A stretch of DNA of 64,000 nucleotides from Bradyrhizobium rifense (GCF_008123425.1 NZ_VSSS01000026.1:185730-249729), one strand, 5' to 3'. Counted from the first letter of the stretch, positions 8,819 through 17,906 are shown. Translations and numbers: made by a program. Notes: generated by a model not told the origin, from the sequence alone.

Positions 8819-9807
8819 CCGAACTGACTGCTCCCAACGTGGTCGCCTCGTCGACCCGATCCGATCGCCGCCGCAAGATTCTCCAGAATCTGCTGCGGGG
8901 CGAGCGGCCGTACATGCTGTACATCGCTTTCGTGATCCTGCTGGTCGTGTTCAGCCTGTCCTCGCCCTGGTTCCTCTCGGTCGACAATTTCCTGAATATC
9001 GGGCGCCAGACCACGCTGGTGTCGATCATCGCGGTCGGCATGACCTTCATTATCATCGCGCGTCAGATCGATCTGTCGGTTGCCTCGACATTGGCGCTAT
9101 CGGGCATGGCGGCCGCTCTCGCGATGAGCCAGATCAACAACAGCTGGATCGTGGGTGCGGTGGCCGGGCTCGGCACCGGTGCGCTGGTCGGGTTGCTCAA
9201 TGGCATCCTGACGACGCAGCTATCGATCCCATCGTTCCTGGTGACGCTGGGCTCGCTGAGCATGGCGCGCGGACTTGCGATGATGGTGACCAACACCAAG
9301 CCCGTGATCATCACCAACGAGACCTATTTCGCGATCTTTGGCGAAGGCACGTTCCTCGGCATACCCGTTCCGATCGCCTGGACGTTGGCGGCGATGATCA
9401 TCGGCATCCTGTTGCTGCACTATAATGTGTTCGGCCGGCGCATCTATGCGGTCGGCGGCAATCCGACCGCGGCGCTCTATTCCGGCATCAACACCAAACG
9501 AATCACGACTGCGGCCTTTGTCCTGACCGGCACGCTGGCCGGACTGGCGGCGCTGGTGCTGTCGGCGCGTTCACATGCCGCGCGGCCAGATGTCGTGCAG
9601 GGCATGGAGCTTGACGTCATCGCCGCGGTGATCCTCGGTGGCTGCAGCCTGTTCGGCGGGCGCGGCTACATCCTGGGAACGCTGTTCGGCAGTCTGATCA
9701 TCGGCACGCTCAACAACGGCCTTGTGCTGCTCGGCGTGAGCTCGCCGATGCAGCTCGTGATCAAGGGCGCGATCATCGTGGCCGCCGTTGCTTTCACGAA
9801 ACGCTAG
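8815..9807 (+). CDS. ribose-type sugar ABC transporter permease (RbsC family)
   Basis: A 330-residue inner-membrane permease of the RbsC/XylH family with about nine to ten hydrophobic segments. Typical family stretches are VGMTFIIIARQIDLSVAS, GLLNGILTTQLSIPSFLVTL and the conserved VILGGCSLFGGRGYILGT near the C-terminus. It starts with ATG overlapping the ATPase stop (ATGA). It would form the channel as a homodimer, which fits the presence of a single permease gene. Confidence 0.92.
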   Translation: MTELTAPNVVASSTRSDRRRKILQNLLRGERPYMLYIAFVILLVVFSLSSPWFLSVDNFLNIGRQTTLVSIIAVGMTFIIIARQIDLSVASTLALSGMAAALAMSQINNSWIVGAVAGLGTGALVGLLNGILTTQLSIPSFLVTLGSLSMARGLAMMVTNTKPVIITNETYFAIFGEGTFLGIPVPIAWTLAAMIIGILLLHYNVFGRRIYAVGGNPTAALYSGINTKRITTAAFVLTGTLAGLAALVLSARSHAARPDVVQGMELDVIAAVILGGCSLFGGRGYILGTLFGSLIIGTLNNGLVLLGVSSPMQLVIKGAIIVAAVAFTKR

Positions 9808-9909
9808 TCGAAGTCAGGCGGCGCATGAGCCAAAAGTTCATCGCGCCGCGTGGGTAGGGGCAAGGTCGCTGGCCCTCCGGTGAATCGGCGACCAAAAATG
9901 GAGGAAACA

Positions 9910-11064
9910 ATGAAACAAATATTGCGACAAACCTTGCCTTTGACTGTGTTGATGGCTGCCGCTGCTGCCGTCTCGATTGCCCCCTCGGCCCGCGCCGAAG
10001 TGCCTGCGACCTGCGTCAAGGGCGTCGACCTCGCAACGCTCGGGCCGAAATCGATCGTCGGCCAGGGACCCCACGGCGAGAAGGCGGCTTCCCCCGAGGT
10101 GCTCGCGCTATCGGAGGCTGACGCTGCCAAGATCAAGGAGAAGAACTTCAAGGTCGGCATCTCCATGCAGACGGTCAACCTCGATTGGTCGCAGCTCCAG
10201 ATCCAGGGCATCACCGATACGCTGAAGAAGTACGGCGTGACGGTGACGGGCGTCGCATCCGCCGAATATCAGGTGGACAAGCAGATCGCCGATATCGAGA
10301 ACACCATCCAGCAGCATCCGGACGGCATCATTTCGATCCCGGTCGATTTCACCGCGACCGCGCCGACCTACAAGAAGATCGCCAAGGCCGGCATCAAGCT
10401 CGTGCTGATGGACAGCATCCCGACCGGCCTGAAGCATCCCGAGGAATATGCGACGATGGTCTCGGCTGATAGCCAGGGCAATGGCCAGATTGCGGCACAG
10501 ATCCTGGCGTCCTGCGTGGCGCAGGGCGGCACCATCGGTCTCGTCAATTTCGGCGTCGACTATTTCAGCACCAACGAGCGCACCAAGGGCGTGCGGGAGT
10601 GGATGAAGGCAAATCGGCCCGACATCAAGATGAAGCAGGTCGATTTCACCGATCCGCCGAAGGTCTCGCAGATCGCGGGCGACTTCCTGACCGGCAATCC
10701 CGACGTCAAGGGACTGTACGCGGTGTGGGATCAACCGGCGCTCGATACGCTGAGCTCGATGCGGGCCCAGGGCATCGATATTCCCATGACGACGGTCGAT
10801 CTCGGCCTGCAATCGGCGATCGAAATTGCCAAGGGCGGTCCGCTGAAGGCCACCGGCTCGCAGCGTCCTTATGACCAGGGCGTCGCTGAGGCGATGGCGA
10901 TGATGAATGCGCTGCTGGGCAAGGAAACGCCCGGCTGGGTCGGTGTGCAGTCGCTGCCGGTCACGCAGTCGAATGTGCTGGAGTCTTACAAGACCGTGTT
11001 CAAGAAAGACCCGCCGGCCGAGCTGGCGGATGCCTGCAACAAGGCGAAGCCTGCCTGCAACTGA
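9910..11064 (+). CDS. periplasmic sugar-binding protein (RbsB-like, Peripla_BP_4)
   Basis: A 384-residue periplasmic sugar-binding protein. The signal peptide covers about residues 1-30 (LTVLMAAAAAVSIAPSARAE, cleavage after ARA). The ligand-binding fold begins about residue 70 with FKVGISMQTVNLDWSQLQ, and the hinge motifs FTATAPTYKKIAKAGIKLVL and GLYAVWDQPAL are typical. ATG 9910 follows a GAGGAAAC site; 20 extra upstream codons are unlikely. It completes the RbsABC-type importer. Mutarotase, kinase, DeoC and aldehyde dehydrogenase genes downstream suggest 2-deoxyribose or a nucleoside-derived sugar as ligand, which is inference. Confidence 0.9.
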   Translation: MKQILRQTLPLTVLMAAAAAVSIAPSARAEVPATCVKGVDLATLGPKSIVGQGPHGEKAASPEVLALSEADAAKIKEKNFKVGISMQTVNLDWSQLQIQGITDTLKKYGVTVTGVASAEYQVDKQIADIENTIQQHPDGIISIPVDFTATAPTYKKIAKAGIKLVLMDSIPTGLKHPEEYATMVSADSQGNGQIAAQILASCVAQGGTIGLVNFGVDYFSTNERTKGVREWMKANRPDIKMKQVDFTDPPKVSQIAGDFLTGNPDVKGLYAVWDQPALDTLSSMRAQGIDIPMTTVDLGLQSAIEIAKGGPLKATGSQRPYDQGVAEAMAMMNALLGKETPGWVGVQSLPVTQSNVLESYKTVFKKDPPAELADACNKAKPACN

Positions 11065-11082
11065 GCTCATCGTTTCGACTGA

Positions 11083-11118
11083 CCTGATCCGGGCGAACCA
11101 GCCCCCGTCCGGATCAGG
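11083..11118. terminator. bidirectional terminator-like hairpin between convergent genes
   Basis: CCTGATCCGG (11083-11092) and CCGGATCAGG (11109-11118) form a perfect 10-bp stem with a 16-base loop. It lies 19 bases after the binding-protein stop and includes the last codons of the convergent deoR-like gene. Neither side has a long T-run, so termination efficiency is uncertain, but position and symmetry fit a shared terminator. Confidence 0.6.
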
Positions 11119-11908
11119 CTGCGCTGGTGACGTATTCGACGGGAAGGCTGCGGAAATGCTTGCGCGTGTCCGCCGGCACGGAGCCACCGACGATGATCCG
11201 CGAGAACGAGCTGACGTCGGAGAAAGATGCCGGCTTGAGGCTGCCGAGCTTGCTGGCGTCGACCACGAGGATGCTCTCCATCGCAGTCGCGATGACGGCC
11301 TGCTTGATGGCGACTTCGTGAAAATTCGAGCAGCTGGCGCCGCGGGTCCAGTGCAGACCGCCGGCCGAGATGAACGCCTTGTTGACCCCGAGCCGCCGCA
11401 GATAGGACAGGCCGTCATCCGACGAGAACGACTGCGACGACGGATGGTAGAGCCCGCCCATCAGCATCACCTGCGTCGCCGGACGGTGGGTGACGATCGA
11501 GGCGACGTTCAGCGAATAGCAGATCACCGAAAGAGGCATGTCCTCAGGCAGGCAATCCGCCAGCGACTGCATCGTGGTGCCGCAGTCGATGAAGATGGTG
11601 TCGCCTTCCTTGATCGAGGCGGCTGCGGATCGGCAGGCAAGCCGCTTGTCCTGCGTATGCTGGTCGATTTCCTGCTCGAATGTGTACTTGATGCCGGTCG
11701 GCGATGCCGCGTTGACGACGTAGCCGCCGAGCAGGGCGAGCGCCGCCTCGGGCCCGGCGAGGTCGCGCCTGACGGTCATCTCCGACACCTTCAGCAGCTC
11801 TGCGGCGTCCTTCAGATGCAGTGCGCCGCTCGTCTCGACGGCGCGGCGCAGCCGTTGCAGCCGTTGGACGCGGGTCTCGCTGGGGCGTGCGGTCGGTGTC
11901 TCAGTCAT
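11114..11908 (-). CDS. DeoR family transcriptional repressor
   Basis: A DeoR-family regulator of 264 residues from ATG 11908 (GTG 11917 in the same frame adds three). The N-terminal winged helix-turn-helix includes LHLKDAAELLKVSEMTVRRD; the C-terminal DeoRC sugar-phosphate sensor has the conserved IFIDCGTTMQSLADCLP and IKQAVIATAMESILVVDASKLG. It lies between the RbsABC-type importer and the divergent deoC-kinase operon. Such proteins repress until a phosphorylated sugar binds; here deoxyribose-5-phosphate is a plausible inducer. Candidate operators are at 7162-7191 and 11978-11994. Confidence 0.92.
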   Translation of the reverse strand: MTETPTARPSETRVQRLQRLRRAVETSGALHLKDAAELLKVSEMTVRRDLAGPEAALALLGGYVVNAASPTGIKYTFEQEIDQHTQDKRLACRSAAASIKEGDTIFIDCGTTMQSLADCLPEDMPLSVICYSLNVASIVTHRPATQVMLMGGLYHPSSQSFSSDDGLSYLRRLGVNKAFISAGGLHWTRGASCSNFHEVAIKQAVIATAMESILVVDASKLGSLKPASFSDVSSFSRIIVGGSVPADTRKHFRSLPVEYVTSAA

Positions 11909-11977
11909 TTTCGTCACCGAGCTTGCTTATCCGGTTGACAATGATCTTACAATGATGTGAGTTTAGCAACGTCAATT

Positions 11978-11994
11978 TGTTACAATAATAACAT
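11978..11994. promoter_or_regulatory. candidate DeoR operator upstream of deoC
   Basis: TGTTA-CAATAA-TAACA is a perfect 5-bp inverted repeat with a 6-base spacer (11979-11994, preceded by T), in an AT-rich stretch between the divergent deoR-like and deoC genes. Two direct ACAATGAT copies lie just upstream (from about 11938 and 11950). The block resembles the one before the sugar importer (7162-7191). Binding by the DeoR protein is inferred, not shown. Confidence 0.45.
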
Positions 11995-12136
11995 CTGGCC
12001 GAAGGGCGTTTCGCTGTCCGCGATAGCAGGCAGCAGAAGCTCCAGCGGGCAAGGGATGGGAGGATCGCATGTTGCAATCGGCACATTCAGTCTATCTGCC
12101 GTTTCAGCCGATTCGCTAGCATCGCGCGGCGTACCG

Positions 12137-13165
12137 ATGGCGCAGGGCGTCTTGATATCAAACCCATCCGCAGTGCCGGCGCAGTCTCATGCGCGGGATC
12201 ACAATCATCCGCATCCGATCGCGCGCAACACCGGCCGCGCGCTCGAGATGGACTGGGTCGATGAGATCAGGATCAATCTGTCCGCCGCCGAGCGCCGCGT
12301 TGCGAGCCTGCCGGGCCGACGCACGGTCAAGAAGGACGCGCAGGCGGCGTGGTTGCTCAAGGCGATCACCTGCATCGACCTTACCACACTCAACGGCGAC
12401 GATACGGCCGAACGCGTGAAGCGCCTCTGTGCCAAGGCGAGGGCGCCGATACGAAGCGACCTCCTCGAGGCACTCGGCTTTGCCGGACGCGGGCTGCACA
12501 CCGGCGCGATCTGCGTCTATCACCGCTTCGTCGCAACCGCGGTCGAAGCGCTAGATGGATCTGACATTCCGGTCGCTGCGGTCTCGACCGGATTTCCTGC
12601 AGGCCTCGTGCCGCACGATCTGAAACTCAAGGAGATCGAGGCGTCCGTCAGGGACGGTGCGCAGGAGATCGACATCGTCATCACGCGTGAGCATGTGCTG
12701 ACCGGAGACTGGCGCGCTCTTTACGCCGAGGTCCGGGATTTCCGCGCGGCCTGCGGTGATGCGCATCTGAAGACGATCCTGGCAACCGGCGACCTCAAAA
12801 CGCTGCGCAACGTCGCCAAGGCGTCGATGGTCTGCATGATGGCCGGGGCTGACTTCATCAAGACCTCCACCGGCAAGGAAGGCGTCAATGCCACGCTGCC
12901 CGTGACGCTGGCGATGCTGCGCATGATCAGGATCTACGAGGAGCGTACCGGCTTCAAGATCGGCTTCAAGCCGGCCGGCGGAATCTCGACGGCGAAGGAC
13001 GTGCTCAACTACCAGTTCCTGATGAAGGAGGAGTTGGGACGCGATTGGCTCGAGCCGGATCTGTTCCGCATCGGCGCCTCGAGCCTGCTCGCCGACATCG
13101 AGCGTCAGCTTGAGCATCACGTCACCGGCCGCTACTCGGCCTTCAACCGTCATCCCGTGGGCTGA
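12137..13165 (+). CDS. deoC: deoxyribose-phosphate aldolase (DeoC/DERA, long eukaryote-like form)
   Basis: Splits 2-deoxyribose-5-phosphate into glyceraldehyde-3-phosphate and acetaldehyde in the cytoplasm. Class I aldolase motifs are present: IDLTTLNGDDT, EIDIVITREHVL, HLKTILATGDL, the Schiff-base lysine in DFIKTSTGKEGVNAT, and KIGFKPAGGI. At 342 residues from ATG 12137 it is longer than the roughly 250-260 of E. coli DeoC. Its C-terminal third (LFRIGASSLLADIERQ, HHVTGRY) resembles animal DERA. The start is uncertain: the frame is open to 11957, no candidate has a good ribosome site, and core homology begins about residue 40. Two bases separate it from the aldehyde dehydrogenase gene. Confidence 0.92.
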   Translation: MAQGVLISNPSAVPAQSHARDHNHPHPIARNTGRALEMDWVDEIRINLSAAERRVASLPGRRTVKKDAQAAWLLKAITCIDLTTLNGDDTAERVKRLCAKARAPIRSDLLEALGFAGRGLHTGAICVYHRFVATAVEALDGSDIPVAAVSTGFPAGLVPHDLKLKEIEASVRDGAQEIDIVITREHVLTGDWRALYAEVRDFRAACGDAHLKTILATGDLKTLRNVAKASMVCMMAGADFIKTSTGKEGVNATLPVTLAMLRMIRIYEERTGFKIGFKPAGGISTAKDVLNYQFLMKEELGRDWLEPDLFRIGASSLLADIERQLEHHVTGRYSAFNRHPVG

Positions 13166-13167
13166 GC

Positions 13168-15558
13168 ATGAGCATCGCACATTACTACGAGACCATGGAT
13201 TATGGTCCCGCCCCCGAGGCGGACGGCGAGGCGCGCGCCTGGCTGAAGCGGCACGATGCGACGTTCGGGCATTTCATTGCCGGCAAATTCGCAGCTCCGG
13301 CTTCGGGCAAGCATCTGATGACGATCGAGCCGGCCACCGGCAAGACGCTGGCCAAACTCGCGCAAGGGATCGCTGCGGATGTCGAAGCTGCCGTCGGCGC
13401 CGCGCGATCGGCGCAGTCGTCATGGGCAAAGCTCGGTGGTCACGGTCGTGCCCGTCATCTCTATGCGCTGGCGCGTATGCTGCAGCGTCATGCGCGTCTG
13501 TTCGCGGTGTTGGAGGCGATCGACAATGGCAAGCCGATCAGGGAAACCCGCGATCTCGACGTGCCGCTCGCTGCGCGCCACTTTCTGTACCACGCCGGCT
13601 GGGCGCAATTGCAGGAGCGCGAATTCGTCGACCATGTCCCGGTCGGTGTGATCGGCCAGATCATCCCCTGGAACTTTCCGCTGCTGATGCTGGCCTGGAA
13701 GATCGCGCCCGCGCTTGCGACCGGCAACACCGTGGTGCTGAAACCGGCGGAATTTACGTCGCTGACCGCGCTGCTGTTCGCCGAGCTCGCGGCGGAAGCG
13801 GGCCTGCCGGCCGGCGTGTTGAATGTGGTGACGGGTGATGGCGCCACCGGCGCTTTGCTCGTCGAGAATCCCGGTGTCGACAAGATCGCCTTCACCGGGT
13901 CGACCGAGGTCGGGCGATTGATCCGTCAGTCGACCGCAGGGACCGGCAAGTCGCTGACGCTCGAGCTCGGCGGCAAGTCGCCGTTCATCGTGTTCGACGA
14001 TGCCGATATCGATGGCGCCGTGGAAGGCGTGGTCGACGCGATCTGGTTCAACCAGGGCCAGGTCTGTTGCGCCGGATCGCGGCTGTTGCTGCAGGAAGGG
14101 ATTGCAGAGACGTTTCGCAAGCGCCTGATCCGCCGCATGGAGACGCTGCGCGTGGGTCCGCCGCTCGACAAGGCGATCGACATGGGCGCGGTCGTCGCAC
14201 CGGTGCAGCTCGAGCGGATCAAGGCGCTGGTCGAAACCGGCGTCAAGGAGGGCGCCGAGAAGTATCAGGCGCCGGGGCCGATCCCCGCTGAGGGATGCTT
14301 CTATCCCCCGACCTTGCTCTGGAACGTACATCCGTCATCGACCGTGGCGATCGAGGAGATCTTTGGTCCGGTGCTGGTCGCGATGACGTTCCGTACGCCT
14401 GATGAGGCAGTGATGCTCGCCAACAACACGCGCTATGGCCTTGCGGCCAGCGTGTGGAGCGAGACCATCGGCCTTGCGCTCGATATCGCGCCAAAACTTC
14501 AGGCCGGAGTGGTCTGGGTCAATGCGACCAATTTGTTCGATGCCAGCGTCGGCTTCGGCGGCTATCGCGAGTCCGGCTTCGGCCGCGAGGGCGGCCGGGA
14601 AGGCCTCTACGAATATCTCAAGCCGAAGGCCTGGAGCGGGCGGAAGGCGCGGGCGAAGGTGCCGCCGCCATCCCCGGCGGCCTCTCACGGCGGCGCCGGA
14701 TTTGGCACGCCGTCGATCGACCGAACCGCCAAGCTATTCGTCGGCGGCAAGCAGGTCCGTCCTGACGGAAATTATTCGCGTGCGGTGCTGTCGCCGAAGG
14801 GGCGGCACCTCGGCGAAGCCGGCGAGGGCAATCGCAAGGATATCCGTAACGCGGTGGCTGCCGCGCGCTCGGCCGAGGGGTGGGCGCGGGCGACGACGCA
14901 TAATCGCGCCCAAATCCTCTACTACCTTGCCGAGAATCTGTCCGCGCGTGGCGACGAGTTCGCCCGGCGCATCGGTGATATGACCGGCATTTCGTCTGCA
15001 AAGGCGCGCGCGGAGGTCGAGGCGGGTATCGAGCGGCTGTTCAGCTATGGGGCCTGGGCCGACAAATACGAGGGGACGATCCATGCGCCGCCGTTGCGCG
15101 GCGTGGCGCTTGCCATGCACGAGCCGATCGGCGTGGTCGGCGTGGCCTGTCCGGACGAGGCCCCGTTGCTGGGCTTCATCAGCCTGGTGGCACCGTTGAT
15201 TGCGATGGGTAACCGTGTCGTCGCCGTCCCGAGTGAACGGCATCCGCTTGCAGCAACCGATTTCTACCAGGTGCTGGAGACGTCGGACGTGCCGGCAGGC
15301 GTCGTCAATATCGTCACCGGCGAGCGCGATGCGCTGGCAAAGGTCCTTGCCGAGCATGACGACGTCGATGCGCTCTGGGTGTTCGGCTCGCAGGAGGCCT
15401 CGACGGCCGCGGAGCGGCTGTCGGTCGGCAACCTCAAGCGCACGCTGGTCGACCACGGGCTGGCGCTCGATTGGTACGACCGGGCGGCAAGCGAAGGTCC
15501 GATCCTGCTCCGCCATGCGGTGCAGGTGAAGAACATCTGGATTCCCTACGGCGACTAA
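13168..15558 (+). CDS. tandem aldehyde dehydrogenase, second domain lacking the catalytic cysteine
   Basis: A 796-residue protein. Residues about 30-490 are a complete NAD(P)-dependent aldehyde dehydrogenase: GQIIPWNFPLLM (oxyanion Asn in PWNF), base Glu266 in LELGGKSP and nucleophile Cys300 in FNQGQVCCAGSR. From about 525 a second copy begins (KLFVGGKQVRPDG), matches the N-terminal cofactor half, including IVTGERDALAKVL, then stops without the ELGG glutamate or a catalytic-cysteine loop. Coming directly after deoC, it most likely oxidises the acetaldehyde the aldolase releases. The second domain may be structural or for oligomerisation. Confidence 0.9.
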   Translation: MSIAHYYETMDYGPAPEADGEARAWLKRHDATFGHFIAGKFAAPASGKHLMTIEPATGKTLAKLAQGIAADVEAAVGAARSAQSSWAKLGGHGRARHLYALARMLQRHARLFAVLEAIDNGKPIRETRDLDVPLAARHFLYHAGWAQLQEREFVDHVPVGVIGQIIPWNFPLLMLAWKIAPALATGNTVVLKPAEFTSLTALLFAELAAEAGLPAGVLNVVTGDGATGALLVENPGVDKIAFTGSTEVGRLIRQSTAGTGKSLTLELGGKSPFIVFDDADIDGAVEGVVDAIWFNQGQVCCAGSRLLLQEGIAETFRKRLIRRMETLRVGPPLDKAIDMGAVVAPVQLERIKALVETGVKEGAEKYQAPGPIPAEGCFYPPTLLWNVHPSSTVAIEEIFGPVLVAMTFRTPDEAVMLANNTRYGLAASVWSETIGLALDIAPKLQAGVVWVNATNLFDASVGFGGYRESGFGREGGREGLYEYLKPKAWSGRKARAKVPPPSPAASHGGAGFGTPSIDRTAKLFVGGKQVRPDGNYSRAVLSPKGRHLGEAGEGNRKDIRNAVAAARSAEGWARATTHNRAQILYYLAENLSARGDEFARRIGDMTGISSAKARAEVEAGIERLFSYGAWADKYEGTIHAPPLRGVALAMHEPIGVVGVACPDEAPLLGFISLVAPLIAMGNRVVAVPSERHPLAATDFYQVLETSDVPAGVVNIVTGERDALAKVLAEHDDVDALWVFGSQEASTAAERLSVGNLKRTLVDHGLALDWYDRAASEGPILLRHAVQVKNIWIPYGD

Positions 15559-15638
15559 GGACGTCACCTTGCGGTGATACTGGTTGGCATCCGGACCGTC
15601 AGAGTTCGGAGGATTTGAAGACAAGAGAGGGACGCAAC

Positions 15639-16094
15639 ATGCTCAAGGGCATCAACCCACTGCTCAATGCCGACGTGCTCCATGCCTTGCGCGCAATGGG
15701 GCACGGAGACCGCCTCGTGGTGTGCGATACCAACTTCCCCGCCGACTCGATCGCGCGCCAGACCGTGTTCGGCGAGCTGCTTCGCATCGACAATGTCAGT
15801 ACGGCAAAGGCGATCGAAGCCATCCTCTCGGTGCTGCCGCTCGATACGTTCGTCGACGATGCCGCGATTCGCATGGAGATTGTCGGCCAGCCCCAGGAGG
15901 TGCCGCCGGTGCAGCGCGAGGTGCAGGCAGCGATCGACCGCGCCGAGGGTCGCGCCTGGCCGCTGGTCGGGGTCGAGCGCCATGCCTTCTATGAAAAGGC
16001 CAAGACGGCCTACTGCGTGATCGCCACCGGTGAGCGGCGCTTCTACGGCTGCTTCCTGTTCTCCAAGGGCGTCATCGCGCCGGACGGAGAGTGA
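15639..16094 (+). CDS. RbsD/FucU family sugar mutarotase
   Basis: A 151-residue protein starting MLKGINPLLNADVLHALRAM, very like the FucU N-terminus (MLKGI.PLL...). The RbsD/FucU catalytic features HGDRLVVCDTNFPAD and the C-terminal ERRFYGCFLFSKGVI are visible. Such enzymes interconvert sugar anomers and so feed kinases with the right form. ATG 15639 has a GAGAGGGACG site; the frame is open further up but overlaps the dehydrogenase gene in another frame. It lies 80 bases after that gene and overlaps a possible GTG start of the kinase gene. Confidence 0.88.
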   Translation: MLKGINPLLNADVLHALRAMGHGDRLVVCDTNFPADSIARQTVFGELLRIDNVSTAKAIEAILSVLPLDTFVDDAAIRMEIVGQPQEVPPVQREVQAAIDRAEGRAWPLVGVERHAFYEKAKTAYCVIATGERRFYGCFLFSKGVIAPDGE

Positions 16095-16099
16095 CGACC

Positions 16100-17023
16100 A
16101 TGAGCAAGACTGGCGTCGCAGTGCTCGGCATCTTCGTTGTCGATCTGGCCTTCCGGGCCGGCAATATGCCCGCGATCGGTGAAACGATCGCCGGTTCGGG
16201 ATTTGCCATGGGACCAGGCGGCAAGGGATCGAACCAGGCCGTGGCGGCTGCGCGCGCGGGCGCGGACGTGACGTTCATCTCGCGGATCGGCAGCGACGCC
16301 TTCGGTGATCTCGCCATCAAGACATGGGAAGCCGAGGGGATTCGGCCACGCGTGGCCAGGACTGCGGAGGCGCCGACTGGCGCCGCCTTCATCTATGTCC
16401 ACGAGACACGCGGCGACAACGCCATCATCGTGGTGAGCGGAGCGGCCGACGGTCTCAGCCCGGCCGACGTTGACGCGGCGGCGGATGCGATCCGCACCAG
16501 CCGCGTCTTCGTGACCCAGCTCGAGCAACCGGTCGCGGCTGCGCAGCGCGGGCTCGAGATCGCGCGCGCTGCGGGCAGCATCACCGTGTTCAACCCGGCG
16601 CCCGCGGGTGCATTCGACGACAGCCTGTTTGCCTTGTGCGACTACGTCGTTCCCAACGAGACCGAGGCGGAGGCGCTGACGGGGATCGCGGTGAGCGATC
16701 TTGCCGGCGCCCGCCGCGCCGGAGATGCGCTGCTGGCCAAGGGAGCGGGCACTGCGCTGATCACGCTCGGCGAACGCGGGGCGCTGTTTCACGGGCGAGA
16801 TCGCTCGCTGCACGTGCCGCCGTTCGCCGCCGGCAAGGTGGTCGAAACCGCGGGTGCGGGCGATGCCTTCGTCGGCGGCTTCGCAGCAGCGCTTGCGGGC
16901 GGCGCCGATCCACTGGAGGCCGCGCGCTTCGGTTCGGCCACGGCGGGGATTTCCGTGACGCGCGCAGGGACTGCGCCTGCCATGCCGCGGCGCGCCGAGA
17001 TCGAAGCCCTGTTGAAGGGATGA
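16100..17023 (+). CDS. ribokinase family (PfkB) sugar kinase
   Basis: A 307-residue PfkB-family kinase. The first signature GPGGKGSNQAVAAARAGADV and the ATP/anion-hole motif ETAGAGDAFVGGFAAAL with its catalytic aspartate are intact, as is VPNETEAEALTG. Family members phosphorylate ribose, deoxyribose or related sugars at O5. Next to deoC and a mutarotase gene, deoxyribokinase is the simplest assignment, inferred from context. ATG 16100 was chosen; GTG 16091, overlapping the preceding stop, would add three residues. Seven bases separate it from the permease gene. Confidence 0.88.
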   Translation: MSKTGVAVLGIFVVDLAFRAGNMPAIGETIAGSGFAMGPGGKGSNQAVAAARAGADVTFISRIGSDAFGDLAIKTWEAEGIRPRVARTAEAPTGAAFIYVHETRGDNAIIVVSGAADGLSPADVDAAADAIRTSRVFVTQLEQPVAAAQRGLEIARAAGSITVFNPAPAGAFDDSLFALCDYVVPNETEAEALTGIAVSDLAGARRAGDALLAKGAGTALITLGERGALFHGRDRSLHVPPFAAGKVVETAGAGDAFVGGFAAALAGGADPLEAARFGSATAGISVTRAGTAPAMPRRAEIEALLKG

Positions 17024-17030
17024 TCTGCTC

Positions 17031-17906
17031 ATGATGCGGAACGATCCGATCAAGCATGTCTTCATCTGGCCGGCGGTGCTCGTCGTGCTGGCGATCTCGA
17101 TCTTTCCGCTGATCTATTCGTTCACCACGAGCTTCCTCAGCTATCGCCTGATTCCGCCGATCCCACCACGCGTCGTGTGGTTCGGTAATTATGCGACGCT
17201 CTTACAGGAGCCGCGTTTCTGGAATGCGATCTTCACGACGACGCTGATCGCGTTCATCGCCGTCGGGGTGCAATACGTGATCGGGTTTGGCGTTGCGCTC
17301 GCGCTGAACGCGCGCGTTCCGGGCGAGCGGCTGTTTCGCGTGGCCTTGCTGCTGCCGATGCTGCTGGCCCCGGTCGCCGTCGCGCTCGTTGCCCGCATGA
17401 TTTTCAATCCGACCATGGGGCCGCTCAACCAGTTCCTGTCCATGTTCGGTCTGGCGAACCTGCCGTTCCTCACCAATGGACACTGGGCGCTTGGCTGCAT
17501 CATCGCGGTTGAGATCTGGCAGTGGACACCGTTCATCATCTTGATGATGCTGGCCGGCCTGCAAACGCTCCCCGAGGATGTCTACGAGGCGGCGGAGCTC
17601 GAGAACGCCAGCGCCTGGCAGCAATTCTGGGGCATCACCTTTCCGATGATGCTGCCGATCTCCGCCGCGGTCGTCTTCATCCGCCTGATCGAGAGCTACA
17701 AGATCATGGACACCGTGTTCGTGATGACGGGCGGCGGACCGGGTGTGGACACCGAGACCCTGACCTTGTTCGCCTATCAGGAGGGCTTCAAGAAGTTCAA
17801 TCTCGGCTACACGTCGGCACTCAGCTTCCTGTTCCTGATCGCAATCACGATCATCGGCGTGACCTATCTGGCGCTGCTGCGGCCGCATCTGGAGAAGCGC
17901 CGATGA
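17031..17906 (+). CDS. carbohydrate ABC transporter permease (UgpA/MalF type)
   Basis: A 291-residue inner-membrane permease with six predicted membrane segments and the conserved cytoplasmic ATPase-contact loop EAAELENASAWQQFWGITFP. It forms a heterodimer with the next gene product, whose ATG overlaps this stop (ATGA). Encoded in the same operon as the sugar kinase, so it probably imports a sugar or sugar-containing compound for the same pathway, in addition to the ribose-type importer. Confidence 0.92.
   Translation: MMRNDPIKHVFIWPAVLVVLAISIFPLIYSFTTSFLSYRLIPPIPPRVVWFGNYATLLQEPRFWNAIFTTTLIAFIAVGVQYVIGFGVALALNARVPGERLFRVALLLPMLLAPVAVALVARMIFNPTMGPLNQFLSMFGLANLPFLTNGHWALGCIIAVEIWQWTPFIILMMLAGLQTLPEDVYEAAELENASAWQQFWGITFPMMLPISAAVVFIRLIESYKIMDTVFVMTGGGPGVDTETLTLFAYQEGFKKFNLGYTSALSFLFLIAITIIGVTYLALLRPHLEKRR

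Noticed and set aside
10108..11418. 436-codon minus-strand frame opposite the RbsB-like gene and overlapping the deoR-like gene
   Set aside because: It conflicts with two clear genes and lacks any motif; high GC content explains the long open frame.
15564..15577. TCACC-TTGC-GGTGA hairpin after the tandem aldehyde dehydrogenase gene
   Set aside because: Stem of only 5 bp with no T-run; too weak to call a terminator.
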